Part shown: in pieces, positions 36,735 through 44,637 of the stretch
Position numbering within the stretch: position 1 is the stretch's first letter
How the letters are laid out: the number at the start of each line of letters is the position of its first letter
Origin: Acidobacteriota bacterium
GTDB taxonomy: Bacteria > Acidobacteriota > Blastocatellia > Pyrinomonadales > Pyrinomonadaceae
Direction: 5' to 3'
Assembly (NCBI GenBank): GCA_025463135.1
Contig: JAOAPY010000005.1
Coordinates: 215,464 to 279,463 of the forward strand
Length of the DNA stretch: 64,000 bases
Position numbers and translations under genes: made by a program
Notes under the pieces: generated by a model
What the model was told of the DNA's origin: nothing
The model's input: only the letters and a program-made list of their open reading frames with translations
Database searches by the model: none

Positions 36735-36882
36735 CGCGACGCAAACTCGTCAAGGTCAAAATCGGTTTGATCCCCGCAGGGTTAACCAACTACGCGCCGC
36801 TCCCATTCAGGAACGCGGTGCATCCTGCGGGCAATCTTTTTCCCAGCAACACAAACTTAAAGTAACTGAAAGGATTTGTTAG

Positions 36883-37314
36883 ATGATGAACAACCAACCA
36901 ACAAACACGCAACGCAAGTTGAAGGCATTAGTCGCAGCCGTAGCCCTGGCAACCATGCTTGTTCCCACTGCATTTGCCCAGCGGATGCAAAATTTTGTCG
37001 CGGCCGCGAGCCAGAACAAACAGGACTTTACCCTCCACAATGAAACCGGACTTGAAATCAAAGAAGTCTATGTTTCGCCGACAGCTGCTGAGGATTGGGA
37101 AGAGGATATTCTTGGCACAGACACACTGGCAGCGGGTGGCAGTGTTGACATCACTTTCACGAGACGTCACGAAGATATGTGGGACGTGAAAGTGGTTTTT
37201 CGAAACGGCAAGAGCAATGTTTGGACCAAGCTTAACCTCTCACAGATCACGGACATTACTCTCTCGTTCAAGGGCGGCAAGCCCTGGGCGACCTGGAAGA
37301 ACGGCGACCAGTAA
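36883..37314 (+). CDS. Exported protein, paralogue of preceding lipoprotein
   Basis: 143 residues with a Sec signal peptide (LVAAVALATMLVPTAFA) rather than a lipobox. The rest is a single domain of the type in the previous gene: DFTLHNETGLEIKEVYVSPTAAEDWEEDILGTDTL. The conserved core is DFTLxNxTGxEIxxVxxSP and DWEEDILGxDTL. It is separated by 148 bases from the previous gene on the same strand. One paralogue is probably membrane-anchored and the other soluble in the periplasm. Function unknown. Confidence 0.7.
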   Translation: MMNNQPTNTQRKLKALVAAVALATMLVPTAFAQRMQNFVAAASQNKQDFTLHNETGLEIKEVYVSPTAAEDWEEDILGTDTLAAGGSVDITFTRRHEDMWDVKVVFRNGKSNVWTKLNLSQITDITLSFKGGKPWATWKNGDQ

Positions 37315-37366
37315 AGGAGCTTCACCTCAAAGCGGTGATATCTCGAAAACTTGGAAAAAAACGTGG

Positions 37367-37385
37367 CACGCGCATCTTGCGCGTG
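37367..37385. repeat. CACGCGCATCTTGCGCGTG palindrome
   Basis: Eight-base-arm palindrome identical to that at 33361-33379, within the non-coding gap 37315-37704. Confidence 0.7.
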
Positions 37386-37412
37386 CTTCGTCGTTTGGTG
37401 TGTGAAGGGGTC

Positions 37413-37555
37413 GGGCAGTCAGGAAGGGGACCCTGTCCCCGCTCCCCTTGACCAGGAATCAAGGGCAAGAACAACCTTTGGTAGGATTCAAGGTTCAACT
37501 GCTTCATGAATCCTTACTAACTTGAGCGGGGACAGGGTCCCCTTCCGGACTGCCC
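37413..37555. repeat. MITE-like element with 32-base inverted termini
   Basis: The arm GGGCAGTCAGGAAGGGGACC (37413 on, extending to CTGTCCCCGCTC at 37444) is matched by the inverted arm ending at 37555 with one mismatch in 32 bases. The total length is 143 bases with an A/T-richer interior and no coding sequence. Such an element is of the kind moved in trans by a transposase elsewhere. Confidence 0.75.
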
Positions 37556-37704
37556 TACCCGCCGTGGCTGCACTTCCCGACCCCCAAAGCCGAAGATTCA
37601 GCTATTCATACAGCCGATCGACTAACCTGGTTCTTCACTCTCTGCCTATACTCTCTGCTTATACTAAAGTGCGGTCGCAATCTGGCGTCGAAAGCGGAGT
37701 TCGC

Positions 37705-38208
37705 ATGGCAATCAACAACCTCAACGCAGGGAAGACCCCGTCTGTTCAAGTGAGAGTCGCGCAAAGCCACGATGCTGAAGGGATCACTTCGGTTATCAAC
37801 GCCGCGTTTCGTGTCGCTGAGAACTTTTTTGTCGAACGAGACCGAATTGACGCGGCCAGCGTGCTCCATTTTCTCGATAGCGGAAAGTTCCTGCTGGCTG
37901 AGAGTGAGGGAACGCTGCTCGGCTGCGTGTACGTTGAACCTCGACAAGGTCGCGCCTACCTCGGATTGCTGGCAGTCGATCCTGCGAGCCAGCATGGCGG
38001 TCTTGGATCATTGCTGATGAATGCGGCCGAAGACTATTGTCGCGTAGTGTCGTGTCGCTTCATGGACATAAAAATTGTCAACCTCCGCCAGGAGCTGCCC
38101 GACTATTATCGCAAACGAGGATACGTCGCGATCGGGACCTCTCCTTTTCCGGCAGATGTTGAGACAAAGGTGCCCTGTCACTTCATCGATATGTCCAAGT
38201 CTCTATAG
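37705..38208 (+). CDS. GNAT family N-acetyltransferase
   Basis: A 167-residue acetyltransferase-fold protein. The acetyl-CoA motif is AVDPASQHGGLGSLLMNAAEDYCRV (a Q/RxxGxG variant), with a terminal DYYRKRGYVAIGTSPFP motif. The acceptor is unknown. ATG 37705 has GGAG five bases upstream; longer reading frames start within the inverted-repeat element and are not credible. Confidence 0.85.
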   Translation: MAINNLNAGKTPSVQVRVAQSHDAEGITSVINAAFRVAENFFVERDRIDAASVLHFLDSGKFLLAESEGTLLGCVYVEPRQGRAYLGLLAVDPASQHGGLGSLLMNAAEDYCRVVSCRFMDIKIVNLRQELPDYYRKRGYVAIGTSPFPADVETKVPCHFIDMSKSL

Positions 38209-38434
38209 GTTTCAGATCACTGGACCATTGCTGCAACTAAAATACAATAAAAGTTTTTACCGAACCCTTTCGGTTTGTGTTAGTTTGCCCGATATACGCA
38301 AAAGTGGATTTCTTACCACCGATAGCGATCTGAAAAACCGATGACATAACTGTATTGACGTTGCTCTCACATTCGGGCCGGCGGTCGGTCCGTGTTCGCA
38401 ACTGCCGGTGCAGTCCTTGATGGGAGGACACAGT

Positions 38435-40480
38435 ATGAAGTTGAATGCAAGACTGATTAGTGTACTTGCAGCAGCGCTACTACTGACTGCGATAGTAGTT
38501 CTGCCGCGCATCACTCGGGCAGCTCGTTCCACCTGGGCCGGCGCCGAGAAAACTTTGGCTCCGAATCCGGGCGCCAATCCCGGCCAGGATCAAAAGGCCG
38601 ACATTACGGTTACTGCCTCATATCACAACGATACCTCTGGAGCGCTTCGCGATATGAAGCCCCAACCCGCACACCCAAAGACTGAACATGAAGCCAACCC
38701 GAATCCCAAGATTCCGGTGAGACACAAGGACAGTCCCGACACGGTCGTGCAGGATCGATTCGATGTTTTGAAAAGCTTTGCGGCGCTTAATATGCCAAGC
38801 CCGCTTCTTAACTTTAACGGCATCGGCTTTCCCGGTGTTGCTTGTAACTGCGCGCCGCCTGACACAAATGGCGAGGTAGGCGCCACCCAGTATGTACAAA
38901 TGGTTAACGAAGGCTACCAGGTCTTTAACAAGGCCACGGGAGCTTCGGTACTTGGTCCGGTTGGTATTTCTACGATCTGGACGGGCTTTGGTGGTCCGTG
39001 CGAAACCGCCGGCGACGGCGATCCGGTAGTCATCTACGACCAGCTGGCGGACCGCTGGGTCATAAGCCAGTTCGCGGGCGCGGGCGTGCCAACTGACGAG
39101 TGTATAGCAGTGTCCACGACCAGCGATGCAACCGGCAGTTTCAACCGCTACGGCTTTCACCTGGGCACAAACTTTTTCGATTACCCGCACCTGGGTGTCT
39201 GGCCCGATGCTTACTACATGAGCATGAACGTATTCAACTCGAGCGGGACGTTGTTCCTTGGCCCTCAGCCTTTTGCGTTTGATCGCGCCAAGATGCTGGC
39301 GGGTCAACCGGCGACTTTTATTACCACCGGAGTCACGGGCGGATCTTCCGAGGACGTCTACCTGCCTTCGGATCTCGACGGCTCGAACCTGCCGCCGGCA
39401 GGGGCACCCGCTTCGTTCGTGGAATTTCCAGGCAACGGGACCTACAGGGTATTTCATTTCCATGCGGATTTTGTCGCCCCTCTAAACTCGACCTTCACGC
39501 TATTCGGCGCACCGGCCGCGGCGGCATTCACGCTACGAACTTCTAACGTGCCGCAGTTGGGAACCACTTCAACACTCGATGCCATTGGTGATCGATTGAT
39601 GTTCCGACTGGCAACGCGGTTCTTCTCTGACGGCCACGAAGCTACGGTCGGAAATTTCACCGTCCAGTCCGGAGGAGTCGCGGCGCCGCGTTGGTTTGAA
39701 TTGCGCAACGCGACCGTGGGACCAGTGACTGTAGCGCAGCAGGGCACTTATCAGCCCGACACGACTCATCGCTGGATGGGCGCCGCGGCGATGGACCAGC
39801 AGGGGAATCTCGCGCTTGGTTATAGCGCCTCGAGCAGTTCAATCAATCCTCAGATTCGCTATGCGGGGAGACTGGCAACCGATCCCCTGGGAACGTTGCC
39901 GCAGGCCGAAGTCACGCTCTTTGCCGGTACTGGCAGTCAAACCGGCACCAACAGCCGTTGGGGTGACTACAGCGATATGACGATCGATCCGGTTGACGAT
40001 TGTACTTTCTGGTATACCCAGGAATACTACGCGACCACGGGCAGCTTCAATTGGCGCACGCGTATCGGCTCGTTCAAGTATCCGGGATGCGGAGGATCGC
40101 CGACTCCGACTCCGACTCCGACGCCTACACCAACGCCAACACCGACTCCAACGCCTACACCGACGCCAACACCGACGCCAACTCCGACGCCGGTTCCAAA
40201 CGCACCGAGTAATCTGGTGGCGACCGCGGCTTCGGGAACGCAGATCAATCTAAGTTGGAATGACAACTCAAGCAACGAGACGGGGTTCAAGATCGAGCGT
40301 TGCCAGGGTAGCGCTTGTACGAACTTTGTGCAGATTGCTCAGGTTGGCGCAAACGTCACAACTTTCTCCAATACCGGGCTGACGCGCAATACGCGCTATC
40401 GATATCGGGTGCGCGCCTTCAACCTGGGAGGGAACTCAGGGTACTCGAACATTGCCGCCGCGAGAACACTCAGGAACTGA
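38435..40480 (+). CDS. Secreted protein with PT-rich linker and fibronectin III domain
   Basis: A 681-residue secreted protein. It has a signal peptide (LISVLAAALLLTAIVVLP), then a large central beta-rich domain of unknown family (residues ~100-550) that is typical of proteins in Acidobacteriota, with a GYSDMTIDP-like segment (SRWGDYSDMTIDPVDDCTFWY). Next is a PT-repeat linker coded by an imperfect 40100-40195 repeat, and finally a fibronectin type III domain (PSNLVATAASGTQINLSWNDNS). The GDYSDMTxDPxDxCTFWY sequence may mark a domain seen in secreted proteins with binding or protease-like roles, but I cannot name it. ATG 38435 with GGAGG is clear. Confidence 0.75.
   Translation: MKLNARLISVLAAALLLTAIVVLPRITRAARSTWAGAEKTLAPNPGANPGQDQKADITVTASYHNDTSGALRDMKPQPAHPKTEHEANPNPKIPVRHKDSPDTVVQDRFDVLKSFAALNMPSPLLNFNGIGFPGVACNCAPPDTNGEVGATQYVQMVNEGYQVFNKATGASVLGPVGISTIWTGFGGPCETAGDGDPVVIYDQLADRWVISQFAGAGVPTDECIAVSTTSDATGSFNRYGFHLGTNFFDYPHLGVWPDAYYMSMNVFNSSGTLFLGPQPFAFDRAKMLAGQPATFITTGVTGGSSEDVYLPSDLDGSNLPPAGAPASFVEFPGNGTYRVFHFHADFVAPLNSTFTLFGAPAAAAFTLRTSNVPQLGTTSTLDAIGDRLMFRLATRFFSDGHEATVGNFTVQSGGVAAPRWFELRNATVGPVTVAQQGTYQPDTTHRWMGAAAMDQQGNLALGYSASSSSINPQIRYAGRLATDPLGTLPQAEVTLFAGTGSQTGTNSRWGDYSDMTIDPVDDCTFWYTQEYYATTGSFNWRTRIGSFKYPGCGGSPTPTPTPTPTPTPTPTPTPTPTPTPTPTPTPVPNAPSNLVATAASGTQINLSWNDNSSNETGFKIERCQGSACTNFVQIAQVGANVTTFSNTGLTRNTRYRYRVRAFNLGGNSGYSNIAAARTLRN
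40100..40195 (+). repeat. PT-linker coding repeat
   Basis: An in-frame low-complexity stretch of CCGACTCCGAC-like six- and twelve-base units encodes a flexible Pro-Thr linker between the main domain and the fibronectin domain of the gene at 38435-40480. Confidence 0.85.
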
Positions 40481-40545
40481 GTTGTGCGATGGATCGAAAG
40501 AGCGCTCATTCAAGGCCTGTCGTTATTGGTATGGCGGGTAGATTG

Positions 40546-40590
40546 AAACGGCAGGCTCCTTCCTTTTGGGATGGGGCCTGCCGTTTTCTT
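40546..40590 (+). terminator. Rho-independent terminator
   Basis: AACGGCAGGCTCC pairs with GGGGCCTGCCGTT across a short loop and is followed by TTCTT. It lies 66 bases after the stop of the fibronectin III protein gene. Confidence 0.8.
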
Positions 40591-40686
40591 AAGGAGCAAC
40601 TGCGACACTCCGATTCTTGCTTTCAAGCCAATAAGAATTGGAGGGTGAGTGTAATCATCGGACCAGACCGTTCCGCGGTAGCGAAG

Positions 40687-41187
40687 TTACAAGAGCACAA
40701 TCGAATCGTCCTGGTCCTGGCGTCGTGAGGGCGCAGGTGCAGCGGCGGGTTCCGGCCTGAAGCTGGGACGGTGATAATCGTTCAGCGGGCACGCTTCACA
40801 ATACAGCCCGAGCCGTTCCCTGCGATCCTCGCATTCGTTGCATCCGAGCGCCAGACCAACTTGTCGCAGGGCCTCCACCAACGGCAGCAGTAACACTCCG
40901 CGCTCAGTCAAGCGGTATTCGACGTGTGGTGGCTGGCCGCCAAAATCAATTCGCTCGACCAGGCCGTCGCCTTCCATATCGCGCAAACGGTCTACCAGCG
41001 TACGGCTGCTGATGGGAAAGAGTCCGTCGATCAGTTCGGTGGTGCGGCGTGCGCCGCCGGCCAGATCGCGGATCACCATGAGCGTCCACTTGTCGCCCAC
41101 CAACTGCAGCGCACCCGCCACCGGACAGCCATCGCCTTCACGTTTTCGCAATGCTTCGTTCGCTCCTGATGCGGCGCAGCTTAGCAC
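40687..41187 (-). CDS. HxlR-family transcriptional regulator with C-terminal Cys cluster
   Basis: Winged-helix regulator of 166 residues. The HxlR signature is GCPVAGALQLVGDKWTLMVIRDLAGGARRTTELIDGLFPISSRTL, followed by LVERIDFGGQPPHVEYRLTERG. After it there is a Cys-rich tail, CNECEDRRERLGLYCEACP (two CxxC pairs), not usual in the family; it may bind zinc or sense redox. The likely start is GTG at 41187. It lies next to and in the same orientation as the RiPP operon, with a 198-base gap, so it is a candidate regulator of that cluster. Confidence 0.88.
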   Translation of the reverse strand: MLSCAASGANEALRKREGDGCPVAGALQLVGDKWTLMVIRDLAGGARRTTELIDGLFPISSRTLVDRLRDMEGDGLVERIDFGGQPPHVEYRLTERGVLLLPLVEALRQVGLALGCNECEDRRERLGLYCEACPLNDYHRPSFRPEPAAAPAPSRRQDQDDSIVLL

Positions 41188-41385
41188 ATTTTTGAGTGCG
41201 CTGACCTGTCAGCGCTTTGGTTCGGGCGACCGACTGAGTTAGCCACAGATAAAGCCGGATAAGACCGGTTCTGAGAAAGATTTTGATTGTGCTAATTCTT
41301 CTGACCTGTGTTCATCCCTGCAAATCTGTGGCTGGTTGTCGGCGCAGCGTCGCGACGAGTCGCGACGGACCAAAGCGATGACAGA

Positions 41386-42138
41386 TCATCGAACTCCATA
41401 ACCAACTGCCACGGAATACACAACGGCTTCGTGAATGCCGTCGAATCCCAGAAACCGATTGAGACGAGAGTCGCGGTACCCGCCCATACACAAGCTGCCA
41501 AGCTCCTGTTCAGCGGCCGCCAGGCAAAGATTCTGCGCGAGGTGGCCGGCTTCGAGCAGGATGTAGCGATACCCGCGCGGCCCATACTTTTTCTGCGTGC
41601 GTTTGAAGACGGCGCTGAGGAAAAAGATCAAGTTGGCGTTGAGAATAAAGGGAGCCGAGATCATCGCCTGGTCGAGTTCCGCAAACCAGCGTCCTTCGCG
41701 CAGCAACTCCAAAGAATGATCGAGCAGATTGTAGTGATGAATTCCCTCAGTCAAGCCCTCGACCTCGCGCGCGAGAAAAAAAACTTCCAACGGAAAGAGG
41801 CCGCCGGCCGACGGCACAGTGCGAAAGTAGCCACCGCCAACTTTGGGCATCTGTGACGTCCGAGTGATGCCGTAAGCACATTTCAGAATGGTCGAAAGAG
41901 TTTCGAGCGACATGCTGCGCAAGTCATATTCACGACACGAATCGCGAGCGGATAACAATTCCAGCAGCCGTGAACCGGCGGGCGCAGGCAGGGGAACCGA
42001 TGTGCCGGCGCCGTTCATCTCCCTGTACTCGACTTCATAGTCCTGCGCTTCCCGGTAGGCCTCGATGTTGGCCCATGGTTCAGAATTGAGATGAAAAAGT
42101 CGAGAAAGAGTTTCGCCGTCTTCAAAAGGAATGATCAT
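41386..42138 (-). CDS. SagB-type dehydrogenase (nitroreductase-fold, FMN)
   Basis: 250-residue nitroreductase-superfamily protein of the SagB type, which uses FMN to oxidise thiazolines to thiazoles (or oxazolines to oxazoles) in TOMM RiPPs. Features: LLSARDSCREYDLRSMSLETLSTILKCAYG at the start, SAGGLFPLEVFFL, and YRYILLEAGHLAQNLCLAAAEQELGSLCMGGYRD at the end. The start ATG 42138 is six bases downstream of the YcaO stop, so the genes form an operon. Its neighbours (YcaO, ThiF-type protein, Cys-rich precursor) strongly support oxidative azole formation. Confidence 0.9.
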   Translation of the reverse strand: MIIPFEDGETLSRLFHLNSEPWANIEAYREAQDYEVEYREMNGAGTSVPLPAPAGSRLLELLSARDSCREYDLRSMSLETLSTILKCAYGITRTSQMPKVGGGYFRTVPSAGGLFPLEVFFLAREVEGLTEGIHHYNLLDHSLELLREGRWFAELDQAMISAPFILNANLIFFLSAVFKRTQKKYGPRGYRYILLEAGHLAQNLCLAAAEQELGSLCMGGYRDSRLNRFLGFDGIHEAVVYSVAVGYGVR

Positions 42139-42144
42139 GACGCC

Positions 42145-43470
42145 TCACGCGAGCGGATGTGGACAGGGATTCAGATCTTTCTCGGTGCGCACCTCATTGG
42201 CGTGGCCCAGCGTGCGAGGAACTTCAAAAAGGCGGCGCCCGCCCAGTCGCTCTTCGCCGAATCCAAAATGCATGGGCTGCAACCCGGTAGCAATAGTGCG
42301 GACGACGCGCAAGCCGAAATCAACAATGTCCGATGTTGTCAGGTCTGCATAGACAACGCGGCAGCCGGCCGCGATCAGAGAGTCAACGCAGGTGTTCAGG
42401 TCGAGTTTGAGATCTCCCTGGGAAAGATTAGGCAAGTCTGCGATTGCCTGGCGGCGGCCGTTTTCCAACAAGAAGGCGAATTCACCGATGCGCTCGGGGG
42501 CCATAAGAAAGGCGCTGTGATCGCTCAGGGTATGAACATCCTCATAAGACTTTAAGCTTTCATGGGCCCCTTTGTCTTTGAAGCGGTGGACTTCGCCCGG
42601 ATGAACCTGACAAATTTCGAACATTGATTTGAGGACAGCTATGCGTGGATCGAGATGACAACCCAGTCCTACCATACCCGCGGGCCCCTGACCGGTCCGG
42701 TCCAGGGCGATGGCCATCATGACGTAGATGGGTAGGTCCGTGCTCACATTGTAAACCTGGACCTCGGTGCCGAATTTTTTGTAGTGCGCGCCAATGCTCA
42801 CGGCGAGGCCGCCCATTTCGGAAAAGTCGATTTGCGGCGCCGGGAGTTTGTTCATCCAGGTGATTAGAAAGCCGTCGCGTTCGACCAGTTCGTAAAGACC
42901 GTTGAGAATGGCGAACTCAAGATTTGGGCCGGCAGCAAGTCCGTTGGATGTCGAAAAGGTGAATACATCTTCCGCTCGGGTTGCCATCGCCGTGAGATAG
43001 ACCAGAGAAGTGGGAGCGAAGATCTCCTGGTCGCCCGGCAGTTCGCGCATCGGCGACCAGGTCACTTTATCTTCCGGATTCCAGCGATGGTAAGGAAAAC
43101 CCTTTTGCGCATATTGGGCTTCTGAATACAACACGCACTCAGGAGGCGAGATGCCTTTTCCCTCGAGCTCGGTCCAGTTCGCAATGCGCGTGTTTTGTTC
43201 GTTGAGGTGCGCGGCACAATAATGTTCGATGGCCTCGCCTATGGCCGCGCGCATTGCATCATTTTCAGTAACTCCTTTTCCGGCCGCCGCTCGTTCTTCC
43301 GGTGGCGCCGCGCGGTAGTCAAAGTGTGCCAAGGTGGCCTGGTAGATAATGGGTGGGGTAGGCTCTTCAACGCCGCGAACTATTTTCGACACACTGCGAA
43401 GTACTCCTACCTTGGGGCTAACCAGATCTAGGAGACGTTGGATTTGTTCGTCTTGTTGATGTGGGACCAT
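42145..43470 (-). CDS. YcaO cyclodehydratase (TOMM, SagD-like)
   Basis: YcaO-domain protein of 441 residues. In TOMM pathways YcaO uses ATP to activate the peptide backbone amide so that the Cys thiol (or Ser/Thr hydroxyl) can close to thiazoline or oxazoline. Motifs include NDAMRAAIGEAIEHYCAAHL, ATP-site glutamates in EFAILNGLYELVERDGF, and a Pro-rich C-terminus (LNPCPHPLA), the PxPxP-like tail that partly forms the active site of TOMM YcaO proteins. The C-terminus is in a shortened form here. The gene lies 15 bases after the ThiF-like gene. It probably works with that protein as the leader-binding partner. Confidence 0.93.
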   Translation of the reverse strand: MVPHQQDEQIQRLLDLVSPKVGVLRSVSKIVRGVEEPTPPIIYQATLAHFDYRAAPPEERAAAGKGVTENDAMRAAIGEAIEHYCAAHLNEQNTRIANWTELEGKGISPPECVLYSEAQYAQKGFPYHRWNPEDKVTWSPMRELPGDQEIFAPTSLVYLTAMATRAEDVFTFSTSNGLAAGPNLEFAILNGLYELVERDGFLITWMNKLPAPQIDFSEMGGLAVSIGAHYKKFGTEVQVYNVSTDLPIYVMMAIALDRTGQGPAGMVGLGCHLDPRIAVLKSMFEICQVHPGEVHRFKDKGAHESLKSYEDVHTLSDHSAFLMAPERIGEFAFLLENGRRQAIADLPNLSQGDLKLDLNTCVDSLIAAGCRVVYADLTTSDIVDFGLRVVRTIATGLQPMHFGFGEERLGGRRLFEVPRTLGHANEVRTEKDLNPCPHPLA

Positions 43471-43485
43471 CGAAGGTTTTTCCGT

Positions 43486-44637
43486 TCAAGGTGCGGTTTT
43501 GTCGGCTGATGTATCGCCCTCTGATTTGAAGCACGCCGGACACCACGGTTTTCGCAGGACTACATGTTTGCTGGATTCGAGGCTGAGTAAATCGAAGACC
43601 ACGATCTTGCCGATCGCTGAAGGTGACAGATTGGCGGACACCGCCTTCATTGCTTCAAGGCTAAGGAGACTTGCTGCCAGCCCCACGCCTACAACCAGGT
43701 TCTCACGCCTGCCACTGTCGTCCTGCTTTCTCCGATCGAGAAAACTCTCAAAGGCGAATTCGTCCTCGGGGTTTCCGGCGCAGGCAACAGTGCGCATTTT
43801 ATAGCAGAGATAACAAGCGGTTTCGAATGGCACCACTGTTGGTCCAATAACAACTTCAGTTCCCTCGGTAGCGCCAGAGGTCCAACGGATGCCGGCTTGC
43901 AAACAGGCGCGATTCAGTTTGTAAACCAGGGACGACTGACCCTGGTCCAGGCAATTTATTACAAAGTCGGAACCCTCGATGAGTTTCAGGACGTCGTCGT
44001 CATTTTCCGGCGCCTGATTGTGAGTGGTCACCTCCACTTCCGGCGCCGATTCGCTAATTTTTCGGGCCACCACTGCCGTTCTTGACTCGCCTATGTCAGC
44101 CTGGGAAAACGACGGCGACAGATAGGTGTCGGTAAGGCTGACGGTCAAAGCATCAATACAGCGCAGGTGGCCGATGCCCGCCGCCGCCAGGGCCAGCGCC
44201 GCGCCGGCGCCGGGACCGCTTAAGCCAAAGATGGTTACGGTGGAGCGCATAAAACGCGCTTGCATTTCTTCGGCATTCATATCGAGTTCATGAAAAAAAT
44301 TGAGTTGCGGCGCCAGTCGGGACGCGATTTCATCAGGGAGTACCTCGACGCCGGCATCTTGCAGGAGGTTATGGTCCGCCAACAACTGTAGCCCGGCTTC
44401 CAGATCCCGGGGAGCGAAAACCTCGGCCACCCTGGCTTCAATCTCGGGCAGCGTATGGCGACCGTCAAGAAGCGGAATAACCAGCTGCTGGAATTCGCGA
44501 AATGAATGTCCCTTTAGTTTGATCCTTCTGCGGGCCGAAGCAAACCTAAGTACTTCGTCCCCGGAACGATCAGGGGGTTCAAACCAAATGTAGTAGTGGG
44601 TTGGAAGCCGGGGCCGGTTGAATTTGGGTGTAGGCAT
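43486..44637 (-). CDS. E1/ThiF-like leader-binding protein of the TOMM pathway
   Basis: 383 residues. Residues ~15-100 (HYYIWFEPPDRSG to ADHNLLQDAG) resemble a PqqD-like RiPP recognition element, which binds the precursor leader. Residues ~130-330 are an E1-like adenylation fold (TIFGLSGPGAGAALALAAAGIG, with the GxGxxG-type loop written as GPGAGA). Two CxxC pairs (CYLC and CPAC) are expected to hold structural zinc. The protein matches the 'TOMM precursor leader peptide-binding' or ocin-ThiF-like group and should present the precursor to YcaO. Its start overlaps the end of the radical SAM gene by 59 bases. No credible later start exists. Confidence 0.87.
   Translation of the reverse strand: MPTPKFNRPRLPTHYYIWFEPPDRSGDEVLRFASARRRIKLKGHSFREFQQLVIPLLDGRHTLPEIEARVAEVFAPRDLEAGLQLLADHNLLQDAGVEVLPDEIASRLAPQLNFFHELDMNAEEMQARFMRSTVTIFGLSGPGAGAALALAAAGIGHLRCIDALTVSLTDTYLSPSFSQADIGESRTAVVARKISESAPEVEVTTHNQAPENDDDVLKLIEGSDFVINCLDQGQSSLVYKLNRACLQAGIRWTSGATEGTEVVIGPTVVPFETACYLCYKMRTVACAGNPEDEFAFESFLDRRKQDDSGRRENLVVGVGLAASLLSLEAMKAVSANLSPSAIGKIVVFDLLSLESSKHVVLRKPWCPACFKSEGDTSADKTAP

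Noticed and set aside
37364..37385. Sigma-54 promoter (TGGCAC with TTGC)
   Set aside because: The GG and GC elements are separated by 12 bases instead of 10, and the sequence is a palindromic repeat found also at 33358.
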